Shown here piece after piece: positions 1 to 8,376 of a stretch of 64,000 nucleotides of DNA. A program made the position numbers and the translations under genes. Each line of letters starts with the position of its first letter. Positions within the stretch are counted from its first letter, which is position 1. Below the pieces are notes generated by a model. That model was not told the DNA's origin, ran no database searches, and worked only from the letters and a program-made list of their open reading frames with translations. The DNA lies in assembly GCF_000018065.1 (NCBI RefSeq), contig NC_009840.1, forward strand, positions 1,116,001 to 1,180,000, given 5' to 3'. The DNA comes from Prochlorococcus marinus str. MIT 9215. GTDB lineage: Bacteria > Cyanobacteriota > Cyanobacteriia > PCC-6307 > Cyanobiaceae.

Positions 1-46
1 TTAAAAAAACTTTTTTAAGATGTCATAAGTCAAATTTCTAATAAAA

Positions 47-298
47 ATGAATAAATTCAAAGATAATTTTTTCAGCGAAAGTTTTTACCCAGACTCTAAT
101 TTCTACATTGATAATAAAGAACATGAAGAGAATCTAGTTTCAGAAAATCAAATATCCAAAATGGGGGAGGGATTTAAATGGCCTAATAGCTATTGGTATA
201 TTGCTGAAAGGACTAATGGTCGGCTTGCAATGATCGGATTTATGGCTGTGATTATTAACTACACCTTATTTGGCTGGATAGCGTATCCTTTCCTATGA
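47..298 (+). CDS. hli: High-light-inducible (Hli/HLIP) protein
   Basis: An 83-residue single-helix member of the chlorophyll a/b-binding superfamily. The C-terminal half carries the Hli signature, with AERTNGRLAMIGF at about residues 53-65 followed by a hydrophobic helix. Hli proteins bind chlorophyll and carotenoid in thylakoids and protect photosystems under excess light. The first 45 residues are acidic and polar and not part of the conserved domain, so this is a longer form than the 42-residue protein at 20.6 kb. It stands alone, away from the three-gene hli cluster. The family call is certain; the specific photosystem partner is not. Confidence 0.93.
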   Translation: MNKFKDNFFSESFYPDSNFYIDNKEHEENLVSENQISKMGEGFKWPNSYWYIAERTNGRLAMIGFMAVIINYTLFGWIAYPFL

Positions 299-928
299 AT
301 AGGCAATGCAAATTTCGATAAAAATTGAGTTTATAGTTCTGTAGTTTATTGACTATAGTCAATTTCTTTTGTTATAACTGCATTTGGCATTTATTTTGGT
401 TATTTCTTTAAATGATCCTAACTTTCATCAGTTTGCTCTAAAAATATTCAAATTCTGGAATTGCAATTGATATGACCCATTAAGTTTTTGCATAATGCAT
501 TGGAAAGTAGATTTTGATCCTTAAAAATAATTTCCATAACTGTACCCATTCTTACTTTTATTAGTTCGTATGATCTTTAAAACCTCAAAGAGCTCTAGGT
601 TGATTTTCGAGAATATTTTTGGAAAATCTAATAATATTCCTAACCCTTTAAGGTTTAAGAAGAAAAAAGTTTTCATAACTAAAGTTTTAGCCTCAAATTG
701 TATTAGTACGATCTTCTGTATTAATGATTTGGAAGCACTAGGGCACAGGTTCGAATTCTGTCATATTGCCTAAGCATATTCAATTAATACTAAAGAGTTT
801 CCAAACTATCGTTTTTTACTTCTCATTGCTATTAAAATCTTTACGGGATGGTTCTTTTATATCATTGGATAACTTATAAGGTTATATCACTCACCTTTAC
901 TAAAAAAAACATAGTGGTTGATTTTTAA
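299..928. other. Non-coding stretch with a tRNA 3'-end-like remnant
   Basis: No convincing gene is seen here. A 67-codon open frame at 570-773 has no family resemblance and runs through a tRNA-like T-arm, so I do not accept it. The only structured element is the T-arm-like segment near 745-770, listed separately. Confidence 0.5.
745..770 (+). other. tRNA 3'-half remnant (T-arm plus acceptor strand)
   Basis: The bases ACAGG-TTCGAAT-TCTGT form a 5-bp T-stem (one G-T wobble) around a canonical seven-base TTCGAAT loop. An acceptor-like strand, CATATTG, follows. No matching 5' acceptor, D-arm or anticodon arm is visible upstream, so this is not a whole tRNA gene. Such 3' halves are what tyrosine-recombinase integration at a tRNA leaves behind; that origin is inference. 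Confidence 0.4.
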
Positions 929-1651
929 TTAGTCATAAGTTTTTGAGGACTTTTTAAGTAGACGATTTAATTCAAGGAGTTCTTCTTTTGTAAATTCTCG
1001 ATATTTTCCCGTTGATACGTCTAATTCAATATTCATAATTCTTACTCGTTTTAATGATCGTACTCTGTACCCCAAGGACTCACACATTCTTCTAATCTGA
1101 CGGTTAAGTCCTTGAGTAAGTATTATTTTAAATTTTTTTGGACCCAATTGTTTTACGAAACAATTCTTAGTTATGGTGTCTAATATCTCAACTCCACTAC
1201 TCATGCTTTGAATAAAGTCGCTATTTATCTGACGATTAACTTTTACAATATATTCTTTTTCATGATTATTTCTTGCTCTGAGTATTTTATTTACGATATC
1301 TCCATCATTAGTCAAAAAAATCAATCCCTCACTAAGCTTATCTAATCTTCCGATAGGAAAAATTCTCTTGGGATATTTAATGAAATCTATTACATTATTA
1401 GGTTCTACTTTTCTATCTGTTGTACAAACAATTCCTACAGGTTTATTAAAGGCTAAGTATATGTTTTTTTGTCCCGTTATTTTTTTTATTCTTTGACCTT
1501 TTACTTCTACTTGATCACTTTCTTCTACTTTGGAGCCAATTTTTGGAATTTTACCATTAATGGTTACTTTTCCTTCATGGATTAATCTATCAGCTTCTCT
1601 TCTAGAACAATAACCGACTTCGCTTAAATATTTATTTATTCTAGTAGCCAT
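929..1651 (-). CDS. rluF: 23S rRNA pseudouridine synthase, RluF type
   Basis: A 240-residue RsuA/RluB/RluF-family enzyme that isomerises a uridine in rRNA to pseudouridine. An S4 RNA-binding domain occupies about residues 1-60. The catalytic motif GRLDKLSEG puts the active-site aspartate at D104. The stretch with NDGDIVNKILRARNNHEKEY, and QGLNRQIRRMCE near residue 180, match the RluF subgroup (E. coli U2604) better than RsuA or RluB; this is recognition, not alignment. The C-terminus is short compared with E. coli RluF, which has a long basic tail. It is transcribed away from the accessory region to its left. Confidence 0.85.
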   Translation of the reverse strand: MATRINKYLSEVGYCSRREADRLIHEGKVTINGKIPKIGSKVEESDQVEVKGQRIKKITGQKNIYLAFNKPVGIVCTTDRKVEPNNVIDFIKYPKRIFPIGRLDKLSEGLIFLTNDGDIVNKILRARNNHEKEYIVKVNRQINSDFIQSMSSGVEILDTITKNCFVKQLGPKKFKIILTQGLNRQIRRMCESLGYRVRSLKRVRIMNIELDVSTGKYREFTKEELLELNRLLKKSSKTYD

Positions 1652-1806
1652 TTTAAATGTTTCTCTTTTATCTGCACTAAATAAAATAATTAACTAATTT
1701 CTTCATAATTTATTTTAGATCGGCTGTCAATTTAAATTTATATTTAGTTCATTGGATTTCAAATTATTTTCATCAGTAAATTCTGCCCCACAGATAAACT
1801 ATCTTT

Positions 1807-2052
1807 CTAAGTCCAAACTTTTTCAATTTTCCTCCATCCCTGTGAAAGTAATCTTTCATAAATTTCTCTTGCCAAATCTATTTCAACAGAAACTGTATTT
1901 GTCATTACTGGTTGTTTATTTCCCAATCCTCCCACTATTTTTCCAGTATCTATGAACATATACTCAAAAACCCCATCAATGCTCTTATCGTTTTTCATGA
2001 ATCTTTTAACTTCTGACCTATTTGAATTAATTAACCAATAAGATTTAGCCAT
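1807..2052 (-). CDS. DUF1651-family small protein
   Basis: An 81-residue protein of the marine-cyanobacterial DUF1651 type. WLINSNRSEVKRF near the start and LLSQGWRKIEKVW at the end are the family's characteristic ends. There is no signal peptide or membrane segment. The function is unknown. It lies just downstream of the SRAP gene on the same strand, with 32 bases between them, and could share its transcript. Confidence 0.75.
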   Translation of the reverse strand: MAKSYWLINSNRSEVKRFMKNDKSIDGVFEYMFIDTGKIVGGLGNKQPVMTNTVSVEIDLAREIYERLLSQGWRKIEKVWT

Positions 2053-2084
2053 TAATCTAAACTTGGGATACTTAAGCGTTCAAT

Positions 2085-2723
2085 TTAAAACAAACTCATT
2101 TGATCAGTTTCTTTTTTCTTTACATCCTCTACTAGCCAACCATCCGGTGACCAACCCCTCATGATTGGAAATAATACTTCTAATTCATCTACATCTTTAA
2201 CTTGCTCTGTCCATTGTTCTGCATAACCATTAGGCACGATTACAGGCATGCGGTGATGTAAAGGTTTAACCAAATCATTGGGTTCAGTTGTTAAGACGCA
2301 GCAACTTTCAAGTTCTGCTCCATCTAGGGAGCTCCACTTACTCCAAATCCCTCCCAACCAAAAAGTCTCATAATTCGCTTTTCGAATACGATATTTTTTT
2401 TCAAAAAAACCACTAGCAGGTATTAGGCATCTTTTATATTTCCAACTTCCACTAAATAATTTTTTTTCTTGTACGGTTTCTGATCTTGCATTGAATGGTC
2501 TTGATCTTTCTTTATCAAATGGATCTTTTGCCCAAGGGGAAATAAAGCCCCATGTCATAAAATCAGTTTTAATTCTTCCTTCGTTCTTGATTACAAGCAA
2601 GGGATCATTTGGTCGTATTAGATTTTGAGTCTCGTATTTAGAATCAAGGCCACTTGGATAGTCTTGTTTCAAAAGCTTTGGTAACTTCTCAAATTTAGTT
2701 TTCAGCTCAAATCTTCCGCACAT
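2085..2723 (-). CDS. SRAP-domain (YedK/HMCES-type) abasic-site protein
   Basis: A 212-residue SOS-response-associated peptidase family protein. These proteins crosslink covalently to abasic sites in single-stranded DNA and shield them from error-prone repair. The catalytic set is visible: Cys2 right after the initiator Met (MCGRF), Asn78 in FNARSET, Glu108 in SGFFEKK, and His156 in the HHRMP motif (the usual form is HDRMP). The length is normal for the family. The start is fixed by the need for Cys2 to become the N-terminus. Confidence 0.92.
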   Translation of the reverse strand: MCGRFELKTKFEKLPKLLKQDYPSGLDSKYETQNLIRPNDPLLVIKNEGRIKTDFMTWGFISPWAKDPFDKERSRPFNARSETVQEKKLFSGSWKYKRCLIPASGFFEKKYRIRKANYETFWLGGIWSKWSSLDGAELESCCVLTTEPNDLVKPLHHRMPVIVPNGYAEQWTEQVKDVDELEVLFPIMRGWSPDGWLVEDVKKKETDQMSLF

Positions 2724-3264
2724 TGATTTTTAAAAACTTTTTAAGTTTCACTTTAATAAAGTAGCAATTTATCCTTATTTTAGATCTACTTTTAGATTTC
2801 TCAAAAAAATAACAATTTTTTCATTGCAGAAAGTTTTCATCTTATGATTAAAAAAACATATAGATATTGAAAAGCTTCCTCAATTTTAATTTTAATGTTT
2901 CAAATTAAATTTATGGCAGATCCAATTCTCTAGTTATCAGTGTTAATGGGACTTTAAGGAGTTTATGTATTAATCTCTTACTTCTATGATGATGATGGAG
3001 AAAAAGATAGTATAAGTCTTGAAAAAACTTATTTAGCGCGATAGCTGATGTATTTATAAAGAAACAGAATCTCGGGTGATAATTTTTAAATTTGATCTTA
3101 TTATAAAGGATTTTTAGGAAAATAAAATCATCCCGCTCATCCGATAAACATCGTTATATTATATTATTTTTGAAATTTAATTGTTGGTCCTCTATCCGTA
3201 TATGTTTGTACCTTAAACCGTACATTTTTATTAGTCGTTTAGTAAGAATGCTTAGTTAGAAATA
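2724..3264. other. Intergenic region without a recognisable gene
   Basis: AT-rich sequence between divergent transcription units. A short open stretch near 2989-3046 (YDDDGEKDSISL...) has an in-frame stop just upstream and no start, so it is at most a decayed gene. It presumably holds promoters for the flanking genes, but no motif is clear. Confidence 0.4.
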
Positions 3265-3471
3265 ATGATATCAGATATAAATCAAATGCCTTCAACACCA
3301 ATCAAATCTTGTAATAAATATGTGTTGAGTTACAAAGATTCATCAAATAATACACATGAAGTTGGCTTTTATGCTCGCGATTCATACGATTGCTTAATGC
3401 TTGCAAGAGAATTCAACTCTTATGTACATAAAAATCCAGGATCTGTAATCAGAATTCAACAAAAATTTTGA
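3265..3471 (+). CDS. Small hypothetical protein
   Basis: A 68-residue soluble protein of no recognised family. The central part (YVLSYKDSSNNTHEVGFYARD, then CLMLAREFN) reads like a small alpha/beta fold. A 54-residue ORF begins 12 bases after its stop on the same strand, suggesting a two-gene operon. Codon use resembles the surrounding genes. Confidence 0.6.
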   Translation: MISDINQMPSTPIKSCNKYVLSYKDSSNNTHEVGFYARDSYDCLMLAREFNSYVHKNPGSVIRIQQKF

Positions 3472-3482
3472 GGTAAGAAATT

Positions 3483-3647
3483 ATGAATTTAAAGAAATCA
3501 CAATTCGCTATTCAAGATAAAAACACAAGAGACCTTGATAATGCAAAAGATTTACCAACTATTACAGATTTAATGAGAGAAAAAAAGGTGCCACAAGATG
3601 ACTCAAATACAGTTCACTATAGAAGAGATTTAGACTCTCTCGGTTAA
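3483..3647 (+). CDS. 54-residue hypothetical protein
   Basis: The ORF begins MNLKKSQFAIQDKN and ends VHYRRDLDSLG. It is polar with no membrane segment. Close spacing behind the 68-residue gene and an AGGTAAGAA ribosome-site-like stretch before the ATG support translation. The family is not recognised. Confidence 0.5.
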   Translation: MNLKKSQFAIQDKNTRDLDNAKDLPTITDLMREKKVPQDDSNTVHYRRDLDSLG

Positions 3648-3941
3648 TTTACCAGAATAGCTAATTATAAATTTTAAAAATAAACAATAAAGGTGAATTT
3701 CCTCTCATTTCGTTTCATTAATAAGATACTATTTTCTTCATCAAGTTTTTAAAATCACTCCAAGCAAATAAGTAATATCTTTCTTTTTTGCATTAATAGA
3801 ATCTAACCTGGCATTAAAGTACAACTAAAATCATTTCTATTAAATTGTATTGATTTCCAATTACTTGAATAAATTCTCCTCTAAAAGATACGCATTACCT
3901 TCTTTGTTAGATCAAATTTTAATTACTTTAAAGATTAACAA

Positions 3942-4253
3942 TTAATTGGAGGCCGCTGAAATTTCTCTATGAACAGAAAGAAATTCATCATCTGTTAAAA
4001 CTGGTGTAACTTCAATTTCTACGCCAAAATTATCGACCCAGATACTACTCCATTTCCAAATGTTCTGATGGTTTGAAGATTCAACTATTGCCCAACCATT
4101 AGCTCCCTCAGGATTTACCACTCGATTAAGAACGTTAAACCCATCAAATTTATCACCTTTGCATCCTTCTTCCACAAAACCCGCAAAAGCTTCGGCCCCT
4201 TGCATATGACTTTCTTGATCTGGAAATTGCCAATGTACGATGTAAGTTTGCAT
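3942..4253 (-). CDS. DUF3303-like small protein
   Basis: A 103-residue protein starting MQTYIVHWQFPDQESH, with WAIVESSNHQNIWKWSSIW in the second half. This pattern, a short ferredoxin-like fold with a tryptophan-rich second half, is that of cyanobacterial DUF3303 proteins. The function is unknown. It is monocistronic, with large gaps on both sides. Confidence 0.65.
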   Translation of the reverse strand: MQTYIVHWQFPDQESHMQGAEAFAGFVEEGCKGDKFDGFNVLNRVVNPEGANGWAIVESSNHQNIWKWSSIWVDNFGVEIEVTPVLTDDEFLSVHREISAASN

Positions 4254-4376
4254 AAATAAAATTATTTTTTTAATTATTAATTATCGAATTTAAAAATTAA
4301 ATAATAAGTCCTGAAATAAAAATCAAAAACGAATAACCCTAAAAGGCAAATAAAAAAAAAGACTCTTACGAGCCTA

Positions 4377-4500
4377 GGTGATGGGGACTCCTATAATGAC
4401 AAATTAAACAGAAACAAACAACCCCATCAATAGGTATTTTAAAATCCTTACAAACACCATATGTAGTGCTAAGATTTTATAAAGGGCTGGGTGATGGGGA
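4377..4500 (+). repeat. 11-base direct repeat GGTGATGGGGA, two copies
   Basis: Identical 11-mers lie at 4377-4387 and 4490-4500, both preceded by a CT(A/G)GG-like context. In such AT-rich DNA, a G-rich 11-mer recurring within 115 bases is unlikely to be chance. One copy sits just before a TATAAT box and the other just before a terminator. Confidence 0.55.
4392..4397 (+). promoter_or_regulatory. Consensus -10 box TATAAT
   Basis: A perfect -10 hexamer within an otherwise gene-free stretch. No good -35 box is seen 17 bases upstream. It would start a transcript near 4404 that ends at the terminator at 4516-4542. Confidence 0.4.
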
Positions 4501-4542
4501 TTGTCCTGCTTTTTGAAAAGGGCGAAGTTAACGCCTTTTTTT
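4404..4542 (+). ncRNA. Candidate small non-coding RNA
   Basis: A roughly 139-base interval bounded by a consensus -10 box (4392-4397) and a GC hairpin with a T-run (4516-4542). It contains no credible ORF on the plus strand and has more G than its surroundings, as structured RNAs in AT-rich genomes often do. It does not match a cyanobacterial RNA family I can recall, such as Yfr1, Yfr2 or 6S. Confidence 0.4.
4516..4542 (+). terminator. Rho-independent terminator
   Basis: A GGCG/CGCC stem extended by A-T pairs, with loop AAGTTAA, followed by seven T. It fits termination of a plus-strand transcript in a gap with no upstream protein gene on that strand. Confidence 0.55.
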
Positions 4543-4868
4543 ATGGAAAAATTTACTTTAATCAATAAAGCTGAATCAAGGATCAAATTATTTGAACCTT
4601 TTGAAGATAGTTCTAAAAAATCTTCTATTGTTAATGCAATTTGAATCTATTATTGTTGTGTTTTTAAGCGATCAAGTAAACCTGTTACGAAAGGCTCCAG
4701 CATTTAATCTATCGAAAAAGCAAGAAACAAATATTAATAACTATTAGAGAAAGGCCGGGAAACATTATAGATTCAATAGTAAAAAAAAATGGTGAGTAGG
4801 TACTTTACCCAAAATTTGACATTATCAGAAATTAATTGCTAGAAAAGCTTCATAATGAAAGATTGAAC

Positions 4869-5036
4869 ATGAAAAAAGACATTTATTCAAATATTAAAGA
4901 TTCAGATGCTTTGGAGAGTTTTTTTGATTGTATAACTTCTTGTAGCATAAATAGTGAAGGAGTAGATTGCACAACAGCATGTTATGTAAAACATTTAGAA
5001 CCAAACAATATTGATTACCCTTTAAAATTTTCATAA
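4869..5036 (+). CDS. Small cysteine-containing hypothetical protein
   Basis: A 55-residue product if translation starts at the ATG at 4869 (MKKDIYSNIKDSDALE). An upstream in-frame TTG at 4836 would add 11 residues with no family character. The core FFDCITSCSINSEGVDCTTACYVKHL has four cysteines in a CxxxC...CxxxC spacing, which suggests metal binding or a paired disulphide helical hairpin. The role is unknown. Confidence 0.6.
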   Translation: MKKDIYSNIKDSDALESFFDCITSCSINSEGVDCTTACYVKHLEPNNIDYPLKFS

Positions 5037-5069
5037 ACGAAGCCGATTAATAATTGTTATATTTTATTT

Positions 5070-5183
5070 ATGTTATTTCCGCCACCGCAAGTTATTTTTG
5101 GGCTATTGCTTTTATCTATAGCGGTAGTTCTCATCTGGGATATTAGATACAACCCTTTTGGAGAAGATGAAAACGGGATTTAA
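5070..5183 (+). CDS. 37-residue single-helix membrane microprotein
   Basis: The ORF begins MLFPPPQVIFGLLLL, and one hydrophobic helix (about residues 8-23) is followed by a charged tail, NPFGEDENGI. It starts 33 bases after the preceding small gene. It resembles small thylakoid subunits in size and layout only; no family is assigned. Confidence 0.5.
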   Translation: MLFPPPQVIFGLLLLSIAVVLIWDIRYNPFGEDENGI

Positions 5184-5488
5184 ACTTCAACATGGAAGCT
5201 GATTTGTAAGGGATGAATGAAATCGATGCTTCTTTATTTTTAGTCTTTTGAAAGCAACCAAAGAGCTTAATAATAACAATGTAATAGCTATTGAGCCAAT
5301 CTTATCAAGTACCTTTATAAAGGTAAAACAAATATGTTTTAAATATCAATGATTAAAATTTATTTTTTTAAAAAGTACCCTTTTATGGAATAGTTTTTAT
5401 TTATACCTTTGACAGTAGGTGTCCAAAACCACCAAGGGTAAATGCTTATGTAACCAAAAGGAATTAATTGCTAAGCGATAAGAATAAA
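5184..5488. other. Intergenic region, nothing recognised
   Basis: AT-rich sequence between a plus-strand microprotein gene and a minus-strand one. No ORF above about 20 codons, no strong hairpin and no RNA motif was found. Confidence 0.4.
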
Positions 5489-5593
5489 TCACTTTTTCTT
5501 ATTTCTCATTTGATACTGAAGAATAGCTTTTAGGTGCTGAACTTCTTTTTCTAAAGTCTCAATTCTTTTTTCTAATTCTTCATTAGTTGACAT
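5489..5593 (-). CDS. 34-residue coiled-coil microprotein
   Basis: The product starts MSTNEELEKRIETLEKEVQH and has an unbroken heptad pattern (L7, I11, L14, V18, L21, I24), so it should form a short coiled coil or oligomer. It ends in a lysine-rich tail. The low-complexity heptad makes homology hard to judge; coding potential is moderate. Confidence 0.5.
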   Translation of the reverse strand: MSTNEELEKRIETLEKEVQHLKAILQYQMRNKKK

Positions 5594-5737
5594 AATTCTT
5601 GGGAGATAAATTCCTTGATATTAATACTATTAAAAAAGTAACTTATTACCCATGTAAAATGACGAATAAGTATTAGAGCCTATTGATGGATATAATTTAT
5701 CTAGATAAATTATGCAGAGTTTAAATTTAAGGAATTT

Positions 5738-5884
5738 ATGAGTGGAGATTATGAGACACTAGAAATCAATCAGCCAAATATCAGATATTTCCAGAAAAGA
5801 TCCCAAAATGATACAGAATGGTTAGATGAATTAATCAACCAAATTGAAGATATGAAAAACAATATACCCAAACCTGCTCAGTGA
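5738..5884 (+). CDS. 48-residue acidic hypothetical protein
   Basis: The ORF begins MSGDYETLEINQPNIRY and continues with an amphipathic helix, WLDELINQIEDMKNNI. It is soluble. An AAGGAATTT stretch lies just before the ATG. No family is recognised. Confidence 0.5.
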   Translation: MSGDYETLEINQPNIRYFQKRSQNDTEWLDELINQIEDMKNNIPKPAQ

Positions 5885-5982
5885 AAGAAAAAAGTTGAAG
5901 GAATTGGAGAAATTTCCACAAGAAAATGGATATAGCAACGAGCTAAAAGATATATTCTAAGCCAAGTCAAAAATCTAATTAA

Positions 5983-6183
5983 TTAATTAATACTATTTGC
6001 TCCTCCACTGACTAAGAAAATTATGGCTCCTAATGCCATTGTTGCTACACCCATATAAGGATATTTCTTGATTCTTGATTTTGTAATAGGAAGCCAAGAA
6101 AAATATCTATCAGATTTATTTAATTCAACCTTTTTTTGTCTAGGTGGCAAACCTAATTCTTCTCTTCTTTTAGCTTCGCCCAT
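5983..6183 (-). CDS. DUF2839-family small membrane protein
   Basis: A 66-residue protein with the hallmark N-terminus MGEAKRREELGLPPRQKK of the cyanobacterial DUF2839 family, followed by one C-terminal membrane helix (about residues 43-60). A paralogue with the same N-terminus lies at 8377-8592. The function is unknown; the invariant basic N-terminal motif faces the cytoplasm if the usual positive-inside rule holds. Confidence 0.85.
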   Translation of the reverse strand: MGEAKRREELGLPPRQKKVELNKSDRYFSWLPITKSRIKKYPYMGVATMALGAIIFLVSGGANSIN

Positions 6184-6286
6184 AATCTTAAATTTATTTA
6201 TATCAATACTAAAAATTATGTTCTACACCTGCGAGTTAATTTTATTTAAAAATTAATACCTTAAATAATGATAAATTATTTCAAAT

Positions 6287-6433
6287 CTATTTTGCCTTCC
6301 TTAAATATAGATTCTTTGTATTGGCCTGATCTGATGTAAATAACAAAATCAATATAGTTCCAACTAGAAATGAAAAAATCATAGTTAAACCAACAACTTC
6401 AACCATCTCACTAGGCAAATAATTTAGAAACAT
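6287..6433 (-). CDS. 48-residue membrane microprotein
   Basis: The ORF starts MFLNYLPSEMVEVVGLTM and has one strong helix (about residues 12-33), then the polar tail SDQANTKNLYLRKAK. It lies 103 bases upstream of the DUF2839 gene on the same strand, so the two may be co-transcribed. No family is recognised. Confidence 0.55.
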   Translation of the reverse strand: MFLNYLPSEMVEVVGLTMIFSFLVGTILILLFTSDQANTKNLYLRKAK

Positions 6434-6580
6434 AATGAATAGATCTATTATTTTAAACTTAGCAATTGAATTTTTTATGTAAAGTAGAAATTCCCACTTT
6501 AATTTAAAAAGAACTTTGTGAGACTTTATAAACTTAAATTTTTTTCAGGATCAATCTTGTCTTAGTCCATCACAAATTTC

Positions 6581-6871
6581 TTACTTAGCTATTCCTATTT
6601 TTTTAAGCATTTTCAGGTAAGGCAAGGCCCAATTACCAAAGGTAAAAGAGATAGTCGTATTTTTTGTAGCTGGCAATAATGCTTTAGAACGTAGAGAGGC
6701 TAATTTATAGAATTTCTTAATAGTTTCAGCTTCTAGATTATCCATATACAATTTTTTTTGAACACCTCGATCTTTCTTCTGGGGCAAATAATTTTCTATA
6801 AAAAATAAGACTTGATCTAACAGTGATTGATTGGGCGAGTCTTTAAATTGTTTATATTTCTTTTTAAACAT
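6581..6871 (-). CDS. Hypothetical protein, 96 residues
   Basis: A basic, soluble, mostly helical protein (MFKKKYKQFKDSPNQSLLDQ...), with a moderately hydrophobic segment FTFGNWALPYLKMLKKIGI at the end that is too short and charged to be a clear membrane helix. No family is recognised and no operon partner is evident. Confidence 0.5.
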   Translation of the reverse strand: MFKKKYKQFKDSPNQSLLDQVLFFIENYLPQKKDRGVQKKLYMDNLEAETIKKFYKLASLRSKALLPATKNTTISFTFGNWALPYLKMLKKIGIAK

Positions 6872-7017
6872 TTTTACTTAACTAATTATTTCTTAATTAA
6901 ATTTGCCATTTATATATTTGAAAGCAATAGTAAAAAATCAAAATTTTATTGTTTTTCTAATCTAGAAGAGGAAAAATAAAAATTTTAAATTAGCTTATTT
7001 GTATATTTTTTTGAAAA

Positions 7018-7048
7018 AAAGAGAGAGTTTCAGCCCTCTCTTTGATCA
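7018..7048 (-). terminator. Terminator after the 56-residue gene
   Basis: A GAGAG/CTCTC stem around TTTCAGC. On the minus strand it is followed by a long T-run (the A-run at 7014-7020 on the plus strand). It lies 16 bases beyond the stop of the small gene at 7064-7234. Confidence 0.6.
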
Positions 7049-7063
7049 GTGAAAAGTAAGAAT

Positions 7064-7234
7064 TTAATTTTTAGATTCTTTCAGTTTCATTTCTTTTTGT
7101 GTTCGCCTGATTCTTTCTTCAAAAATTGATCTTTTATATGGAGTTACTTGTCCATTTTTAGTCGCCAAGAGTTGGGCTTCATAAAGCCTGTTGGCCCTAT
7201 TGATTTTTTCTCTTATTAGTAAGAGGTTATTCAT
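7064..7234 (-). CDS. 56-residue basic hypothetical protein
   Basis: The product begins MNNLLLIREKINRANRLYEA and is helical and highly charged (IFEERIRRTQKEMKLKESKN at the end). A clean rho-independent terminator directly follows the stop, which supports it as a real transcription unit. No family is recognised. Confidence 0.6.
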   Translation of the reverse strand: MNNLLLIREKINRANRLYEAQLLATKNGQVTPYKRSIFEERIRRTQKEMKLKESKN

Positions 7235-7421
7235 GGTCTTCTGCAGTTAATGAGAATCCCGTTCCCTATTCCCATGTCATGCGTCCAGAGATATAACTTG
7301 GATGAACGTTAATGAATAGTAACACCTTAGAAAAATAAATGCGAGAGTAATTTTTACTAATTTTTTTTCTAAAAAAATTTTTTGAATAAATAGGATAAAT
7401 AAGCTTTGAATATTAGGTAAA

Positions 7422-7697
7422 TTAGTATAAGAAAATTGTTTGCGACCCATCATTATTATCCTGAATCACTATTTTTTTATTTGGGAAAATATCTGATAAT
7501 ATTCTTTTCAAATTTGAATTATCTGAAGAAATTTTATTTTCCATATTTTTTGAATTAATTTTCCAATTTTCATCTACAAATAGCTCTTTATTATCACTTT
7601 TATTATTCTCGACTGAGGTCTTATTTAGAATTTTAAGTAACAATTCGGAATCATAATCTTTAAATTCTTCAGAGCTCTCATTGAAATTATCAATCAT
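7422..7697 (-). CDS. Acidic hypothetical protein, 91 residues
   Basis: A strongly acidic, asparagine- and serine-rich protein (MIDNFNESSEEFKDYDSELL...), probably disordered in the middle, with a more ordered end IFPNKKIVIQDNNDGSQTIFLY. No family is recognised. Low complexity and short length keep confidence moderate. Confidence 0.45.
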   Translation of the reverse strand: MIDNFNESSEEFKDYDSELLLKILNKTSVENNKSDNKELFVDENWKINSKNMENKISSDNSNLKRILSDIFPNKKIVIQDNNDGSQTIFLY

Positions 7698-7921
7698 TAT
7701 TTAGAAATCTTATGTTTCTAAATCTTGCTTGAGAAATTTAAAGAATACAAGGTATTAATTACCTAAAAAATTTTTTCAAAATATAAAGTTGATATAAAAA
7801 TAAAATATTTTTTTTTAGAATTTTAAATTCAAAATAACAAAAGAATGATATTTAAAAAGATGAATTAATCATTTACAGCATTTATTTACTTGCTAAGTTG
7901 CAAATAAGAGATTAAGGCAAA

Positions 7922-8053
7922 ATGCCAAGAGTAATAAACAAAAGAATTAGACTTTTGAGGTGGTTAAACTCAGGCATGATACTACCATTCATTTTTATGG
8001 CTGCAACCTCTACTATTATTCTTTATGGTGTTTTATTAATATTAATAAAATAG
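7922..8053 (+). CDS. 43-residue membrane microprotein
   Basis: The basic N-terminus MPRVINKRIRLLRWLNSGM is followed by one long helix (about residues 19-42) reaching the C-terminus. A basic cytoplasmic end and a single helix are typical of small thylakoid or plasma-membrane subunits. No specific family is recognised. Confidence 0.55.
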   Translation: MPRVINKRIRLLRWLNSGMILPFIFMAATSTIILYGVLLILIK

Positions 8054-8062
8054 TTTTCTAAT

Positions 8063-8197
8063 TTAAGCAGCTAAATTCCCCTCAGATTTAGACCTAATCA
8101 TTGCAGCTTTTTTTAATAAACTAACTACTTCTTTTCTTCCAACTGCATTATCAGCTTGACGCATCATTTCAGCATATTTTTTATTTATTTTTTTCAT
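8063..8197 (-). CDS. 44-residue basic hypothetical protein
   Basis: A helical, soluble product, MKKINKKYAEMMRQADNAVG... ending RSKSEGNLAA. It is convergent with the 43-residue gene; only nine bases separate their stops. No family is recognised. Confidence 0.5.
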   Translation of the reverse strand: MKKINKKYAEMMRQADNAVGRKEVVSLLKKAAMIRSKSEGNLAA

Positions 8198-8376
8198 AAA
8201 AAGTTTTAATTTAATCCAAAATTACAGCACCCTTATTTTGTGTCAATAGTAAACAATTCTCATAAATTATTTTTTTTTCATTTTCGCGCAAAACAATTTT
8301 CAAAAAATTACTCCAAAGAGACATAAATAATTCAAATTAATATGTAAATTACTCTTTAGATATGCAATTCTCATGA

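Larger units (their letters stand above)
4254..4868. other. Long intergenic region holding a candidate ncRNA
   Basis: A 60-codon open frame on the minus strand (4404-4586) shows no protein-like features and is rejected. Instead the plus strand has a TATAAT box, a terminator and an 11-base repeat between 4377 and 4542, listed separately. The rest (4543-4868) shows nothing recognisable. Confidence 0.5.

Noticed and set aside
570-773. 67-codon open frame on the plus strand
   Set aside because: Lys/Ser/Asn-rich without family features, and its end runs through the tRNA-like T-arm.
4404-4586. 60-codon open frame on the minus strand
   Set aside because: No protein-like pattern; the other strand has promoter and terminator signals for an RNA.
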